Shown: positions 9,529 to 19,048, numbered from the stretch's first letter. The stretch: DNA of 64,000 nucleotides from Marinifilum flexuosum (GCF_003610555.1 NZ_RAPQ01000008.1:674490-738489), one strand, 5' to 3'. Notes: a model not told the origin generated them from the letters alone. Made by a program: numbers and translations.

Positions 9529-10404
9529 TTACGAATTCATTTGATCCATAACGGCCAAAATACGCTCTAAATCATCGTCCGATTTAAATGGGATAATGAT
9601 TTTTCCTTTACCGTTATTGGTACGTTTTAAATCAACTTTAGTTTTAAAATGTTGCGAAAGATGGTCTTTTAATGACTCATACTCTTTAGGCAATGAAGTT
9701 TTGGAAGGAGCTTTTTTCTCCTTACTGCCTTTGTTCAATTCACGAACCAATTCCTCAACTTTTCTTACCGAGAAATCATTCTCAACGGTTAGTTTAAAGA
9801 TGTCAAGTTGAGATTTAGGATCGTCAACATTTACAAGAGCTCTTGCATGCCCCATAAGAAGCCTTTTCTCGCGAATTCCTTTTTGGATTTCAGCAGGTAG
9901 TTTAAGTAATCGTAAATAGTTGGATATGGTTGAGCGTTTTTTTCCGACACGTTCGGATAAACTCTCTTGTGTTAGTTTAATTTCATCAATTAATCTTTGA
10001 TAACTAATGGCAACTTCAATAGAATCAAGATCTTCACGTTGAATATTTTCAACCAATGCTAATTCCAACATTTTGTCGTCATCAGCAAGGCGAATATATA
10101 CAGGAACACTATTTAAACCTGCAATTTTAGCGGCTCTAAATCGGCGTTCCCCGGCAATAAGCTGGTAAGAATTATTATTGATTTTACGCACCGTTAACGG
10201 CTGTACAATACCTAATTCTTTAATAGATTGGGCAAGTTCATTTAAAGCTTCCTCGTCAAACTTTGTTCTAGGTTGGTAAGGATTGGCTTCGATTTTGGAA
10301 ATTTCAATTTCGTTGCTTACACTTTTTTCTGGTCTTGCCTGTACTTCATCAACGTCGTCGATTAATGCACCTAATCCCCTTCCTAATGCGCTTTTTTTTG
10401 CCAT
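9529..10404 (-). CDS. parB: Chromosome partitioning protein ParB
   Basis: A CTP-dependent DNA clamp that loads at parS and with ParA segregates replicated origins. The 291-residue protein has the N-terminal ParA-interacting tail ALGRGLGALI, the ParB/Srx CTPase domain with GERRFRAAKIAGL and ENIQREDLD, a central helix-turn-helix region (LTQESLSERVGKKRSTISNY), a basic linker and a C-terminal dimerisation domain. The spacing from parA is 20 bases. No parS-like palindrome was spotted in the window, so the sites probably lie elsewhere near the origin. The call is secure. Confidence 0.96.
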   Translation of the reverse strand: MAKKSALGRGLGALIDDVDEVQARPEKSVSNEIEISKIEANPYQPRTKFDEEALNELAQSIKELGIVQPLTVRKINNNSYQLIAGERRFRAAKIAGLNSVPVYIRLADDDKMLELALVENIQREDLDSIEVAISYQRLIDEIKLTQESLSERVGKKRSTISNYLRLLKLPAEIQKGIREKRLLMGHARALVNVDDPKSQLDIFKLTVENDFSVRKVEELVRELNKGSKEKKAPSKTSLPKEYESLKDHLSQHFKTKVDLKRTNNGKGKIIIPFKSDDDLERILAVMDQMNS

Positions 10405-10424
10405 GTTACTCTTTCAATATTATA

Positions 10425-11228
10425 TTATTCGCTGATAATCTTTTCTTTATTACTCATTTTGGTCATGTTGTTGTTCTGCAACAATTCGCGAGCCAAATTT
10501 AAGTAATTAATTGCACCTGCCGAGTCTGCATCGTAAAGAATTGCAGGTTTTCCGTAACTTGGAGCTTCTCCAAGTTTGGTATTTCGTTGAATAATGGTTT
10601 CAAATACCATATCCTGGAAATGTTTTCGAACTTCGCTAACTACTTGGTTTGATAGTCTTAAGCGGCTATCGTACATGGTTAAAAGGAAACCTTCAATTTC
10701 CAATTCGGTATTTAAACGGGATTGAATGATTTTAATTGTGTTTAAAAGTTTACCAAGACCTTCCAATGCAAAATATTCACACTGCACAGGTATGATAACT
10801 GAGTCAGCTGCCGTAAGTGCATTGACAGTTATTAAACCTAATGATGGAGAACAGTCGATCAAAATAAAATCATAATCAGGACTTACCTTTTTTAATACAT
10901 TCGAAAGTATTTTTTCACGATTTGATAGGTTGAGCATTTCAATTTCAGCACCAACCAAATCAATGTGAGAAGGAATAATATCAAAGCCTTCAATATCACT
11001 TGTAAGAACTGCGTCTTTCGGATTAATTCCGTCAACTATACATTCATAAATGCTATTTTCGATAGAACGAACATCATAACCTATTCCTGATGTTGAATTA
11101 GCCTGTGGATCAGCATCAATAATCAGTACCTTATATTCCAAAACGGCAAGGCTCGAAGCCAGGTTGATAGCCGTAGTGGTTTTCCCAACCCCTCCTTTTT
11201 GGTTCGCCAGAGCAATAATTTTAGCCAT
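10425..11228 (-). CDS. parA: Chromosome partitioning ATPase ParA (Soj)
   Basis: A deviant Walker ATPase that forms gradients on the nucleoid and moves ParB-parS complexes. The 267-residue protein shows the deviant Walker A KGGVGKTT (residues 11-18), Walker A' LIIDADPQANST and Walker B FILIDCSPSLG. The start is placed at MAKIIALANQKGG, two codons inside the longest frame, as in homologues. The first gene of a four-gene operon with parB, DUF5683 and mltD. A TATCTTTG box on the reverse strand at 11277-11284 gives a leader of about 45 bases. The call is secure. Confidence 0.96.
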   Translation of the reverse strand: MAKIIALANQKGGVGKTTTAINLASSLAVLEYKVLIIDADPQANSTSGIGYDVRSIENSIYECIVDGINPKDAVLTSDIEGFDIIPSHIDLVGAEIEMLNLSNREKILSNVLKKVSPDYDFILIDCSPSLGLITVNALTAADSVIIPVQCEYFALEGLGKLLNTIKIIQSRLNTELEIEGFLLTMYDSRLRLSNQVVSEVRKHFQDMVFETIIQRNTKLGEAPSYGKPAILYDADSAGAINYLNLARELLQNNNMTKMSNKEKIISE

Positions 11229-11276
11229 AAACAATTCTAATTACAAGGATTTAAATTAATTTTTTTGATGTAGTTC

Positions 11277-11284
11277 CAAAGATA
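11277..11284 (-). promoter_or_regulatory. Promoter -7 box of the parA operon
   Basis: Reverse-strand TATCTTTG matches the Bacteroidota -7 consensus TAnnTTTG. A TTTT at the -33 position, 18 bases further upstream, is a weak partner. It lies 49 bases before the parA start in a 215-base gap with no other evident feature. Confidence 0.6.
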
Positions 11285-11443
11285 CAATTTTAAGCGACAT
11301 TTAAAATTTTGAGTCATTCTAAAATACCAACAGAAACCATTAAATTATCAACATATTACTTGTGTGATTTAAGAAAAACGTTCTGAAATCAACTTCTTTA
11401 ATATCAATTGTTTTCATAATCGAAAATGAGAGTTTAAATGATT

Positions 11444-12445
11444 TTAAACTTTTGCGAATAATTTAATGCTTTCTTTAAGTAATTGTTCTTTTTTGATTGG
11501 TACAACTACAGGAATTTCACATACAATTCCACCCGCTAAATTCGATATTGCAGCAATCTCTTTCGCATTCAAACCTGCCGTTAAACAAAGTGTTGCAACA
11601 CTAATTACAGTATCACCAGCACCCGAAACATCTGCAATTTCACGTACCACTGCCGGAATGTGTTCGAAAGTATCTTCATTGCTGATAAAAACACCAAGTT
11701 CTGAAAGAGTTATCAGCAACTTGTTAATATTCATTTTATTCTGGAACTTTTTAGCTTCACTAAATAATCCTTCTATATTACCTTTTTCAAGGTTAAGATT
11801 TGATCCTTCAACAAACTCTTTGAAGTTAGGTTTGAATAAGGCTACGTTTTTATAATCTGAATAGTGACGTTTTTTAGGATCGACAAGAATAGGAATATTA
11901 TTATCGTTGGCAAACTTCGTAATTTTATCAATTAATTTTTTGGTGATAACACCTTTATCGTAATCTTCGAAAATTACAGCATGAATTTCGTGTTTATCTA
12001 TCAAGTTTTTAATATGATGAATAAATTCAGCTTCAATCTCATCAGCTAATTCGTGAGTATCTTCTTCATCTACACGAATAATGTGTTGATTATCGCTAAT
12101 AAATCTAGTTTTAACTGTTGTTCTTCGATGATTGCTTACAATAATTCCCGACTGTTCTTCTTGAATATCATTAAGAAGATTTAAGAATTCTTCTCCTTTC
12201 TCATCGTTACCTATTACAGAGCAAAGGATAGGATTTGCTCCCATAGACTTGATATTAAGAGCAACATTGGCTGCACCGCCCAGTCGGCTTTCGCGATTAA
12301 CGCATGAAACAATTGGTACGGGAGCTTCTGGTGAGATTCGATCAACTTTGCCCCAAACATAGGCATCAACCATTACATCACCAATAATTAGCACATTATA
12401 ATCGGAAAAACTATCAAAAGTTTCTTCAAGTTCAGTTTTGTTCAC
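11444..12445 (-). CDS. rfaE1: D-glycero-beta-D-manno-heptose-7-phosphate kinase (RfaE1/HldE kinase domain)
   Basis: A PfkB-family sugar kinase that makes heptose-1,7-bisphosphate for ADP-heptose and LPS inner core synthesis. Motifs: IGDVMVDAYVWGKVDRISPEAPVPIV at the N-terminus (read as shorter blocks), GGAANVALN, and the PfkB signature VSGAGDTV with the catalytic Asp. It ends without the HldE nucleotidyltransferase domain, so it is a single-domain kinase of about 333 residues. A GTG start at 12445 is chosen because a good promoter (12474-12503) lies inside the longer frame that begins with ATG at 12535. The upstream neighbour is priA. Confidence 0.85.
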   Translation of the reverse strand: MNKTELEETFDSFSDYNVLIIGDVMVDAYVWGKVDRISPEAPVPIVSCVNRESRLGGAANVALNIKSMGANPILCSVIGNDEKGEEFLNLLNDIQEEQSGIIVSNHRRTTVKTRFISDNQHIIRVDEEDTHELADEIEAEFIHHIKNLIDKHEIHAVIFEDYDKGVITKKLIDKITKFANDNNIPILVDPKKRHYSDYKNVALFKPNFKEFVEGSNLNLEKGNIEGLFSEAKKFQNKMNINKLLITLSELGVFISNEDTFEHIPAVVREIADVSGAGDTVISVATLCLTAGLNAKEIAAISNLAGGIVCEIPVVVPIKKEQLLKESIKLFAKV

Positions 12446-12473
12446 AATAATTCGATTTTCGAGATTATTTAAG

Positions 12474-12503
12474 CAAAGATAAACAAATTCGTTTGTTGGT
12501 AAA
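12474..12503 (-). promoter_or_regulatory. Promoter of rfaE1
   Basis: On the reverse strand TTTA (12500-12503), an 18-base spacer and TATCTTTG (12474-12481) match the Bacteroidota TTTG-N19-TAnnTTTG promoter. Transcription would begin only 20-25 bases before the GTG at 12445 and after the ATG at 12535. This decides the start codon. Confidence 0.7.
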
Positions 12504-12550
12504 GATTGCAGGAAATCCTTAGGTTTTTTTAACACTTATTTCATTTTAGC

Positions 12551-15025
12551 TTACATCGGATCAACATCAAAATTGATTTGTATGCTTTTAAATTTTTCAA
12601 TCTCCTTCAGGAAATTTGCTTGCTGATTTAGAATCCATTTAGCCTTTGCAGGCGAACTTTTCTTTTCAATTTTTAAAAGAATATTCACGATAAATGAATT
12701 TTGAATTCGATTTATAACTGGAGATTGAGGTCCAAAAACTCTAATCCCAAAAATTTTGCGAAGTGAGTTTGCAAAATAATTGGCAGCTTCGTTAACCAGG
12801 CGTTGATTCTTGTGCTTCAAACTAATGTTGATTAAGCGATAAAATGGAGGATAGATATATTCTTTACGTTCTGCAATTTGTGATGAATACATCTCAAAAT
12901 AGTCATTTTTAACTACGTTTTTAATGATTTCATGTTCAGGGGTATAGGTTTGAATTAATACCTTGCCTCTTTTCTTTTTTCTACCCGCACGACCTGATAC
13001 TTGTGCCATCATTTGAAAACTTCTTTCGTAAGCTCTAAAATCTGGATAATTAAGCATAGAATCGGCATTTAAAATTCCAACTAAGCCAACATTATCAAAA
13101 TCCAAACCTTTCGAAACCATTTGTGTTCCAACCAAAATATCCAATTCATGTTTTTCGAATTGATATATTAGTTTCTCGTAAGCATTTTTCTTTCTGGTTG
13201 TATCCAAATCCATTCTGCCAACTTTAGCTTCAGGAAAGTAGGAGAGAAGTTCTTCTTCAATTTTTTCAGTTCCGAATCCTCGATCTTCCATACCAGATGA
13301 GCCGCAATGTTCACAATTGTTTGGAGGTGTCATGCCATGACCACAATAATGGCATACCAGTAGGTTGGTATGGCGATGATAGGTAAGGCTAACCGAACAA
13401 TTTGGACAGTGAGGAACCCATCCGCACGATTTGCATTCCAAATAAGGAGCATATCCTCTTCTGTTTTGAAATAGGATAATTTGTTCTTTGTTCTCCAAAC
13501 TTTCAGTCATATGTGACATTAATTCGGGAGAAAATATCGATTTCATCATTTTCCTCCTGCGAGCTTCTTTAATATCAGCAACAATAACTTCAGGCATTTC
13601 AATTTCCTGGTGTCTTTTGAATAATTCCACCAAACCGTATTTGCCTGTTTGTGCATTGTAATAACTTTCTAAGGCAGGAGTTGCTGTTCCCAAAAGGGTT
13701 TTTGCTCCATGTAAATTGGCCAGGTATAAAGCTGCATCTCTTGCATGATATCTTGGAGAGGGATCAAATTGTTTGTAGGTGTTTTCATGTTCTTCATCAA
13801 TAATAATTAATCCTAAATTATTGAAAGGAAGAAAAACAGAAGAGCGAACACCAAGGATTACCTGGTAAGCTTTATGAGAATCAGATTTCAGAATATTGTT
13901 ATAGATTTCAACTCGTTCTGAATCGTTGAATTTTGAATGGTAAACACCAACTTTATTGCCAAAAACCGATTTCAAACGGTTAATAATTTGAGTGGTTAAT
14001 GCAATTTCGGGAAGTAAGTAAAGAACTTGTTTCCCAAGTTTTAATTGTTCTTCTATTAAATGAATATAGATTTCTGTTTTACCACTAGAGGTTACACCAT
14101 GCAAAAGCACGCAATTTTTGTGTTCGAAGTTTTCTTGAATCTCATTTATTGCAATCTCTTGATGTGGATTTAATTCCTTTAATCCTGTTGTATTGATTGA
14201 ACTATGATCTAATCGGTCTAATTTTTCGAAGTAAAACTTTAAAATATTCTTATCTACCAACGATTTTAAGATTGCTCTTGAACAATCAACAGATTTTAAA
14301 AGTTCATTGCTGCTAACTTTCTCTGGTTTCTCCTCAAAATAATGCTTGGAAAGATTTAGATAAGAGTAAAGTAATTCTTGTTGTTTTTTTGCACGCTTCA
14401 ATCGATTTAATATTTCACCAATTTCTTCCTCTGTGAAATTTGAATGCAGACTAACAAATTCTTGTTTTTTCTCTTTGTATCCCGATGAAATGTGCTCTTC
14501 AACCACCACAGCACCTTTGTCTAGTAATGACTTAATTTGTGGAAGTGTATTTTTTAATCCTGTAGCCTGATTTAAGCTGGCAATACTTACATCTTTCGAC
14601 TTGCTTAAAATGTTTAGGATTTGATCTTCAGTTTTACTTAGAGTTATATCAGCAACAAATTCATCGTTAAGGATAATTTTTGTTTGGCTCTCCAATTTTA
14701 AACCCGATGGTATGGCAGCCTTGTATACATCACCCAATACTGATTGATAGTATTGCGATATCCAATCCCAAAATTTTAATTGAAAACGATTAATTACCGG
14801 AAAGTCATCCAAACAGGATAGTATGTTTTTTACCTTGTAATCGGTAGGGGCATTATTGTGAAGTGCTTGTACAATGCCTGTGTACAGTTTTTTTGTGCCT
14901 AACGGAACAACCACCCTTTTCCCAATGGCCATTTGGTCTTTAAACTCTTCCGGAATAGAATAAGTGTAAACACCGGCCAATGGAAGTGGCAGTATAATAT
15001 CTGCGAAATTTGAGTTATTGTTCAT
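12551..15025 (-). CDS. priA: Primosomal replication-restart helicase PriA
   Basis: A 3'-5' superfamily 2 helicase that reloads the replisome at stalled forks. The 824-residue protein has the N-terminal 3'-DNA-end-binding domain (residues 1-100), a winged-helix region, Walker A LLHGVTSSGKTEIY, the DEEH Walker B in IIDEEHENTYKQ, and LGTATPALES. The zinc-binding cysteine cluster is complete, with eight Cys in four pairs (CKSCGW, CPNCS, CHYCG, CEHCG). Helicase motifs V and VI follow in GTQMVSKGLDFDN and QVSGRAGRKKKRG. The length is in the family range. Upstream is the ispH-pfkA frame, separated by a 232-base gap. The call is secure. Confidence 0.96.
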   Translation of the reverse strand: MNNNSNFADIILPLPLAGVYTYSIPEEFKDQMAIGKRVVVPLGTKKLYTGIVQALHNNAPTDYKVKNILSCLDDFPVINRFQLKFWDWISQYYQSVLGDVYKAAIPSGLKLESQTKIILNDEFVADITLSKTEDQILNILSKSKDVSIASLNQATGLKNTLPQIKSLLDKGAVVVEEHISSGYKEKKQEFVSLHSNFTEEEIGEILNRLKRAKKQQELLYSYLNLSKHYFEEKPEKVSSNELLKSVDCSRAILKSLVDKNILKFYFEKLDRLDHSSINTTGLKELNPHQEIAINEIQENFEHKNCVLLHGVTSSGKTEIYIHLIEEQLKLGKQVLYLLPEIALTTQIINRLKSVFGNKVGVYHSKFNDSERVEIYNNILKSDSHKAYQVILGVRSSVFLPFNNLGLIIIDEEHENTYKQFDPSPRYHARDAALYLANLHGAKTLLGTATPALESYYNAQTGKYGLVELFKRHQEIEMPEVIVADIKEARRRKMMKSIFSPELMSHMTESLENKEQIILFQNRRGYAPYLECKSCGWVPHCPNCSVSLTYHRHTNLLVCHYCGHGMTPPNNCEHCGSSGMEDRGFGTEKIEEELLSYFPEAKVGRMDLDTTRKKNAYEKLIYQFEKHELDILVGTQMVSKGLDFDNVGLVGILNADSMLNYPDFRAYERSFQMMAQVSGRAGRKKKRGKVLIQTYTPEHEIIKNVVKNDYFEMYSSQIAERKEYIYPPFYRLINISLKHKNQRLVNEAANYFANSLRKIFGIRVFGPQSPVINRIQNSFIVNILLKIEKKSSPAKAKWILNQQANFLKEIEKFKSIQINFDVDPM

Positions 15026-15054
15026 TTTTGAGGCATTTTCCCCAAAGTTATTAG

Positions 15055-15092
15055 TTCTGATTGAAATCCCAAGGCAGGAATCTCAATCAGAA
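15055..15092. other. Hairpin between pfkA and priA
   Basis: TTCTGATTGA (15055-15064) pairs with TCAATCAGAA (15083-15092), with partial pairing inside the 18-base loop. It follows the ispH-pfkA stop by about 165 bases on the minus strand and precedes priA by 30 bases. There is no clear T-tract, so it may be a weak terminator, an mRNA 5' structure of priA, or an operator. Confidence 0.4.
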
Positions 15093-15257
15093 GAAATATA
15101 ACTTGAACAAAAGCTGTCGCAAATTTTAATTATACCGATTGGCTTTTATAATGTCGATTATTTTCGATTCTCTCAATATTCTCCTATAAAAGTCTATCGG
15201 CATTAACAATTGTAGATACAAAACTCGCTAAAGCTTCATTTTGTATAACAATTGGTT

Positions 15258-17105
15258 TTAGATAGAAAGGATTTCGTTGATACGTAAGTATGTATCCTTA
15301 ACTTTCTTTTTGTTCTTAATGGTTTTGTTGAAAGGAACATGAGTAACATCACCATGAACCATTCCTACCATGATACTTTTTTGATCATCCAACAATGCAT
15401 CAACGGCAGCAACACCCAATGTAGAAGCAGTTACACGGTCGAATGCTGATGGAGAACCACCACGCTGCATGTGACCAAGTACTGATACACGAATGTCATA
15501 TTCAGGATGTTCTTTTTCAATTTCTTTTGCAATCGTATATGCACCACCCGATTTATCACCTTCGGCAACAATTACAATACCACTTGATTTGTGTTCTTTA
15601 TAACCTTTTTCAAGGTAAGCTTGCAATTCTTTCGCGTGAGTTTCTTTCTCAGGTATCAAAATAGCTTCAGCACCAGTTGCAATACCACTACGCAAAGCGA
15701 TAAAACCAGCATCACGTCCCATTACTTCAATAAAGAATAAACGGTTGTGAGCGCTCGCAGTATCACGAATTTTATCAACAGCATCGATTACTGTATTGAT
15801 CGCAGTATCGTACCCAATAGTATAATCGGTACCATACAAGTCGTTATCAATGGTTCCAGGGATACCTACAACCGGAATATCGTGCTCTTGTGTAAAGATA
15901 CGAGCTCCCGAAAAAGTACCATCACCACCGATTACTACTAAAGCATCGATTTTGTTATCAAGCATTTGCTGATAAGCTTTCTGTCTTCCCTCCACGGTTC
16001 TAAACTCGTCGCTTCTTGCCGAACGAAGTATAGTACCTCCTTTTTGCAGGATGTTACTTACATCGTGAGATTTCATTTTCTTAAAATCACCATTAATAAG
16101 GCCTTCATAACCTTGTTTGATACCTACAATTTCAAGTTTGTTGAAGATTGCAGTGCGAACAACAGCTCTAATTGCCGCGTTCATACCTGGAGCATCACCT
16201 CCTGATGTAAGTACACCAATTTTCTTAATTCTTGACATACTAATATTTATTTTATTTTCAAGTTTGATTTTCTCAGTAATTTCGTTCATTAACCAACCAG
16301 GAGTGGATGTTGCCCCACTAATACCAACCGATTTTGCATTGGCAAACCAACTAACATCAATATCTTGTGGTTCTGATATGAAATAGCTATTTCGATTTAT
16401 GCCTTTGCAAACATCGAATAGTAATTTTCCATTAGAACTTTTCTTTCCGCTTACGAAAACAATTACATCATGTTTTTGCGCGAACTCTTTAATTAAAGGC
16501 ACTCGGTTTGCAACTTTACGACATACTGTGTCATGTGCTTTAAATGGAGCCTTCATTATTTTTTGTAATTCTTCACGAAGCAAATTAAACCCATCCAGAG
16601 TTTTGGTTGTTTGCGAGAACAATTCTGCTGGTAAATCCGGATTAACCGATTTTAGGTCTTTTGCTGTTTCAATAACAATTGCCTTACCACTGGTTTGACC
16701 TACCAAACCATTTACTTCGGCATGACCTTTTTTTCCGTAAATGAGAATTTGGCCATTTACCTTTTTAAGTTCGCGGAATGACTTTTTAATTCTTTTTTGA
16801 AGGTTTAATACTACCGGGCAAGTGGCATCAACGATTTCAATCTTATTCTTTTTTGCAATACGATAAGATGAAGGTGGTTCCCCATGTGCGCGAAACAGTA
16901 CTTTCCTTTCCTTTATTCCTTTGAACTCATCATGTTCGATTGTTTGTAATCCTAAATCATTTAAACGGTTAACCTCAATGCTGTTATGAACGATATCGCC
17001 AATACAATACAGTTGCCCATCTTTACTTAAGTTTTCTTCAGCTTTGTTTATGGCATTTACTACGCCAAAACAAAAACCAGCATTAGGATCGATTTCAATC
17101 TTCAT
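15258..17105 (-). CDS. ispH-pfkA: In-frame fusion of IspH (HMBPP reductase) and PfkA (6-phosphofructokinase)
   Basis: One uninterrupted 615-codon frame. Residues 1-289 are a full IspH, the 4Fe-4S enzyme making IPP and DMAPP in the MEP pathway: Cys12, Cys96 and Cys195 ligate the cluster, with His40, His74 and the HAE pair at 128-130. Residues 290-615 are a full ATP-dependent phosphofructokinase: GGDAPGMNAAIR, GGDGTFSGA, the catalytic loop GTIDND, GRDAGFIAL and RGGSPSAFDR. No stop codon separates them. The second half has its own ATG (16236-16238) after a short AT-rich linker, so PfkA (326 residues) may also be made separately. cmk lies 20 bases upstream. Both enzymes are certain; whether the product is one polypeptide is open. 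Confidence 0.9.
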   Translation of the reverse strand: MKIEIDPNAGFCFGVVNAINKAEENLSKDGQLYCIGDIVHNSIEVNRLNDLGLQTIEHDEFKGIKERKVLFRAHGEPPSSYRIAKKNKIEIVDATCPVVLNLQKRIKKSFRELKKVNGQILIYGKKGHAEVNGLVGQTSGKAIVIETAKDLKSVNPDLPAELFSQTTKTLDGFNLLREELQKIMKAPFKAHDTVCRKVANRVPLIKEFAQKHDVIVFVSGKKSSNGKLLFDVCKGINRNSYFISEPQDIDVSWFANAKSVGISGATSTPGWLMNEITEKIKLENKINISMSRIKKIGVLTSGGDAPGMNAAIRAVVRTAIFNKLEIVGIKQGYEGLINGDFKKMKSHDVSNILQKGGTILRSARSDEFRTVEGRQKAYQQMLDNKIDALVVIGGDGTFSGARIFTQEHDIPVVGIPGTIDNDLYGTDYTIGYDTAINTVIDAVDKIRDTASAHNRLFFIEVMGRDAGFIALRSGIATGAEAILIPEKETHAKELQAYLEKGYKEHKSSGIVIVAEGDKSGGAYTIAKEIEKEHPEYDIRVSVLGHMQRGGSPSAFDRVTASTLGVAAVDALLDDQKSIMVGMVHGDVTHVPFNKTIKNKKKVKDTYLRINEILSI

Positions 17106-17125
17106 TTTTTCTCTCTTAAAGATAA

Positions 17126-17821
17126 TTAAACGACTTCGTTCATTCTTTCAACAATCCAATCCAATTGTTCTTCTTTGCTAAGCTTGCTATTGTTAAGAAC
17201 GATAGCGTCGTTAGCTTTGCGCAACGGACTTTCATCTCTATTTTCATCGATAAAGTCTCTCTTCTTCACATTTTCACGAATATCATCCAATGATATCTCT
17301 TCGCCTTTATCCTTAAGTTCTTTATAGCGACGGATTGCTCTTACTTCAACATCGGCGGTCATGAATATTTTTAATTCGGCATTTGGAAATACAACCGTTC
17401 CAATGTCTCTTCCATCCATTATTACGCCACCTTCTTTGCTCAATTCACGTTGAAAAGCAACCATTTTTTCACGAACAAACTTAATTTTTGCAATCAAGCT
17501 TACGTTGTTTGATACAGCTAGAGAACGAATTTCGTCTTCAACCAATTCACCATTTAAATAAGTTTCATGACGTTGTTTTTCGTCATTGTATTGAAATGAT
17601 ATAGAAACTTGATCGATTAAATGACTTAGTTTGTTCTCGTCTACCTTATCGTCATTTATAAGCGCGTTTCGCATTGCAAAAAGAGTTACCACTCGATACA
17701 TTGCTCCACTGTCGATATAAGTGTAATTTATTTTTTTTGCTAAATCTTTGGCTACGGTGCTTTTACCACACGATGAGTGTCCGTCGATAGCTATAATTAA
17801 TTTCTTATCAGATATATTCAT
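17126..17821 (-). CDS. cmk: Cytidylate kinase
   Basis: Phosphorylates CMP and dCMP to the diphosphates for nucleic acid and CDP-lipid synthesis. The 231-residue protein has the P-loop IDGHSSCGKSTVAKDLA, the substrate motif YIDSGAMYRVVT, the inserted NMP-binding domain, VIMDGRDIGTVVFPNA, and the arginine-rich end of the lid. Its order relative to neighbours (porQ upstream, ispH downstream by 20 bases) is one I recognise from other Bacteroidota. The call is secure. Confidence 0.95.
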   Translation of the reverse strand: MNISDKKLIIAIDGHSSCGKSTVAKDLAKKINYTYIDSGAMYRVVTLFAMRNALINDDKVDENKLSHLIDQVSISFQYNDEKQRHETYLNGELVEDEIRSLAVSNNVSLIAKIKFVREKMVAFQRELSKEGGVIMDGRDIGTVVFPNAELKIFMTADVEVRAIRRYKELKDKGEEISLDDIRENVKKRDFIDENRDESPLRKANDAIVLNNSKLSKEEQLDWIVERMNEVV

Positions 17822-17958
17822 TCTTTAGTATTGCTGGAAAAATTTGTGCAATTGCGTACAAAAGTAGTAAGAAAATCGATCAAAAATAGGATTCGTGATC
17901 TAAAAATGTAGCCTAGTCGTCTGTAAACGATTGCAATGCAGCTTCCCTAAGAATGGTT

Positions 17959-18990
17959 TTATCTGAAATTAAAGTCGCTAAGTCTCGTACTAACAGAAAA
18001 ATGATTGCTTGATCCAGCAAGATGATATTTTGCCGAAGCAAAGTTGATACGAAATCGAGAAACTTTGAAGCCAAAACCCCAGGTGAAACCTACGGTCGAT
18101 TTTTTTTCTTCTACGGCCAATTCATCGCGGCGCTGAAAGTTATAACCCAAACGTATTGCGAAATTTTTTGTTGGAAGAAATTCTGCACCAAGAATTAAAT
18201 GTTTTAATGCTTTGTCAACAAATCCATCTTCCGATGATTGGTTTGAAAAAGTATCATCAACTTTATCCAAATCGGATTGATAAGATTGATTGAATTTTTC
18301 CAAATGACGATAGGTAAGGGCAAATCGGAAAGGGGCGTGTTGCAGTTTGGTACTCATTCCAATAAGAATTTCATTAGGCAAATCTTCGCGATGTGAACCA
18401 TAATATGGCTTTACCTGATATCCAAAATTTTTTGCCACCAATGATGCTCTAAAAAGTTTATCGGAACTATCGTAAATAATGGCTAAATCGGTAGCCAAAC
18501 CAAAAGAATTGTATTTTTCTAAAGAGGAGTAAATGGGTTTTAGTGTTAGCCCCACACTTAAGTTTTCGTTTATCTGTTTTCCGTAACTAATAAAAAGCGC
18601 ATAGTCTGAAGCTTTAAACTTACCCGTGATATCGCCAAGCTCGCTGGCCTCGGTAAACTTGCCGTAATTTACGTAGTGCATTCCTAGCGAGAACGTACCA
18701 ATGTTTTTATAGGTTTTGGTGTATGAAGCATATCCGTAATTGATATCGGCCAAGTAACTTACATAGTTCAAATTGATAGACTGATCTAATTCAGGATGTA
18801 AAGCTGCTGGATTGTAAAAGGCATAATCGGCATCTACATTTCCCAAAGCAACTTGATCTCCACCTAAAGCTGCAACATGCGCGGAACTTCCCAAGTTTAG
18901 GAATTCATAAATATTCTCTCCTGCCGACTGACTGTATGCCTGAAGACTGGAAAGTAATAGAATTAGGTATATGACAAGAGATCTGTTCAT
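17959..18990 (-). CDS. porQ: Type IX secretion system outer-membrane protein PorQ
   Basis: A 343-residue predicted outer-membrane beta-barrel with a signal peptide ending near AYSQ. The motif LNLGSSAHVAALGG followed by YAFYNPAALHPEL is the PorV/PorQ family N-terminal signature, and amphipathic strands continue to an aromatic C-terminus (DFNFR). In Porphyromonas PorQ acts with PorU, PorV and PorZ in the attachment complex that anchors T9SS cargo to A-LPS. Position beside cmk supports PorQ over PorV. A TATCTTTA near-consensus box precedes the gene. Older annotations sometimes call this family penicillin-binding protein, which the sequence does not support. Confidence 0.85.
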   Translation of the reverse strand: MNRSLVIYLILLLSSLQAYSQSAGENIYEFLNLGSSAHVAALGGDQVALGNVDADYAFYNPAALHPELDQSINLNYVSYLADINYGYASYTKTYKNIGTFSLGMHYVNYGKFTEASELGDITGKFKASDYALFISYGKQINENLSVGLTLKPIYSSLEKYNSFGLATDLAIIYDSSDKLFRASLVAKNFGYQVKPYYGSHREDLPNEILIGMSTKLQHAPFRFALTYRHLEKFNQSYQSDLDKVDDTFSNQSSEDGFVDKALKHLILGAEFLPTKNFAIRLGYNFQRRDELAVEEKKSTVGFTWGFGFKVSRFRINFASAKYHLAGSSNHFSVSTRLSDFNFR

Positions 18991-19048
18991 GTTTAATATT
19001 AGGAAATCTAAAGATATAAATCCGAATTGAAATTTATAATAATAAAGT

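Noticed and set aside
9529-11443. parS site near parAB
   Set aside because: No TGTTTCACGTGAAACA-like palindrome was found by eye on reading the parAB region and its gap; a pattern search of the whole genome is needed.
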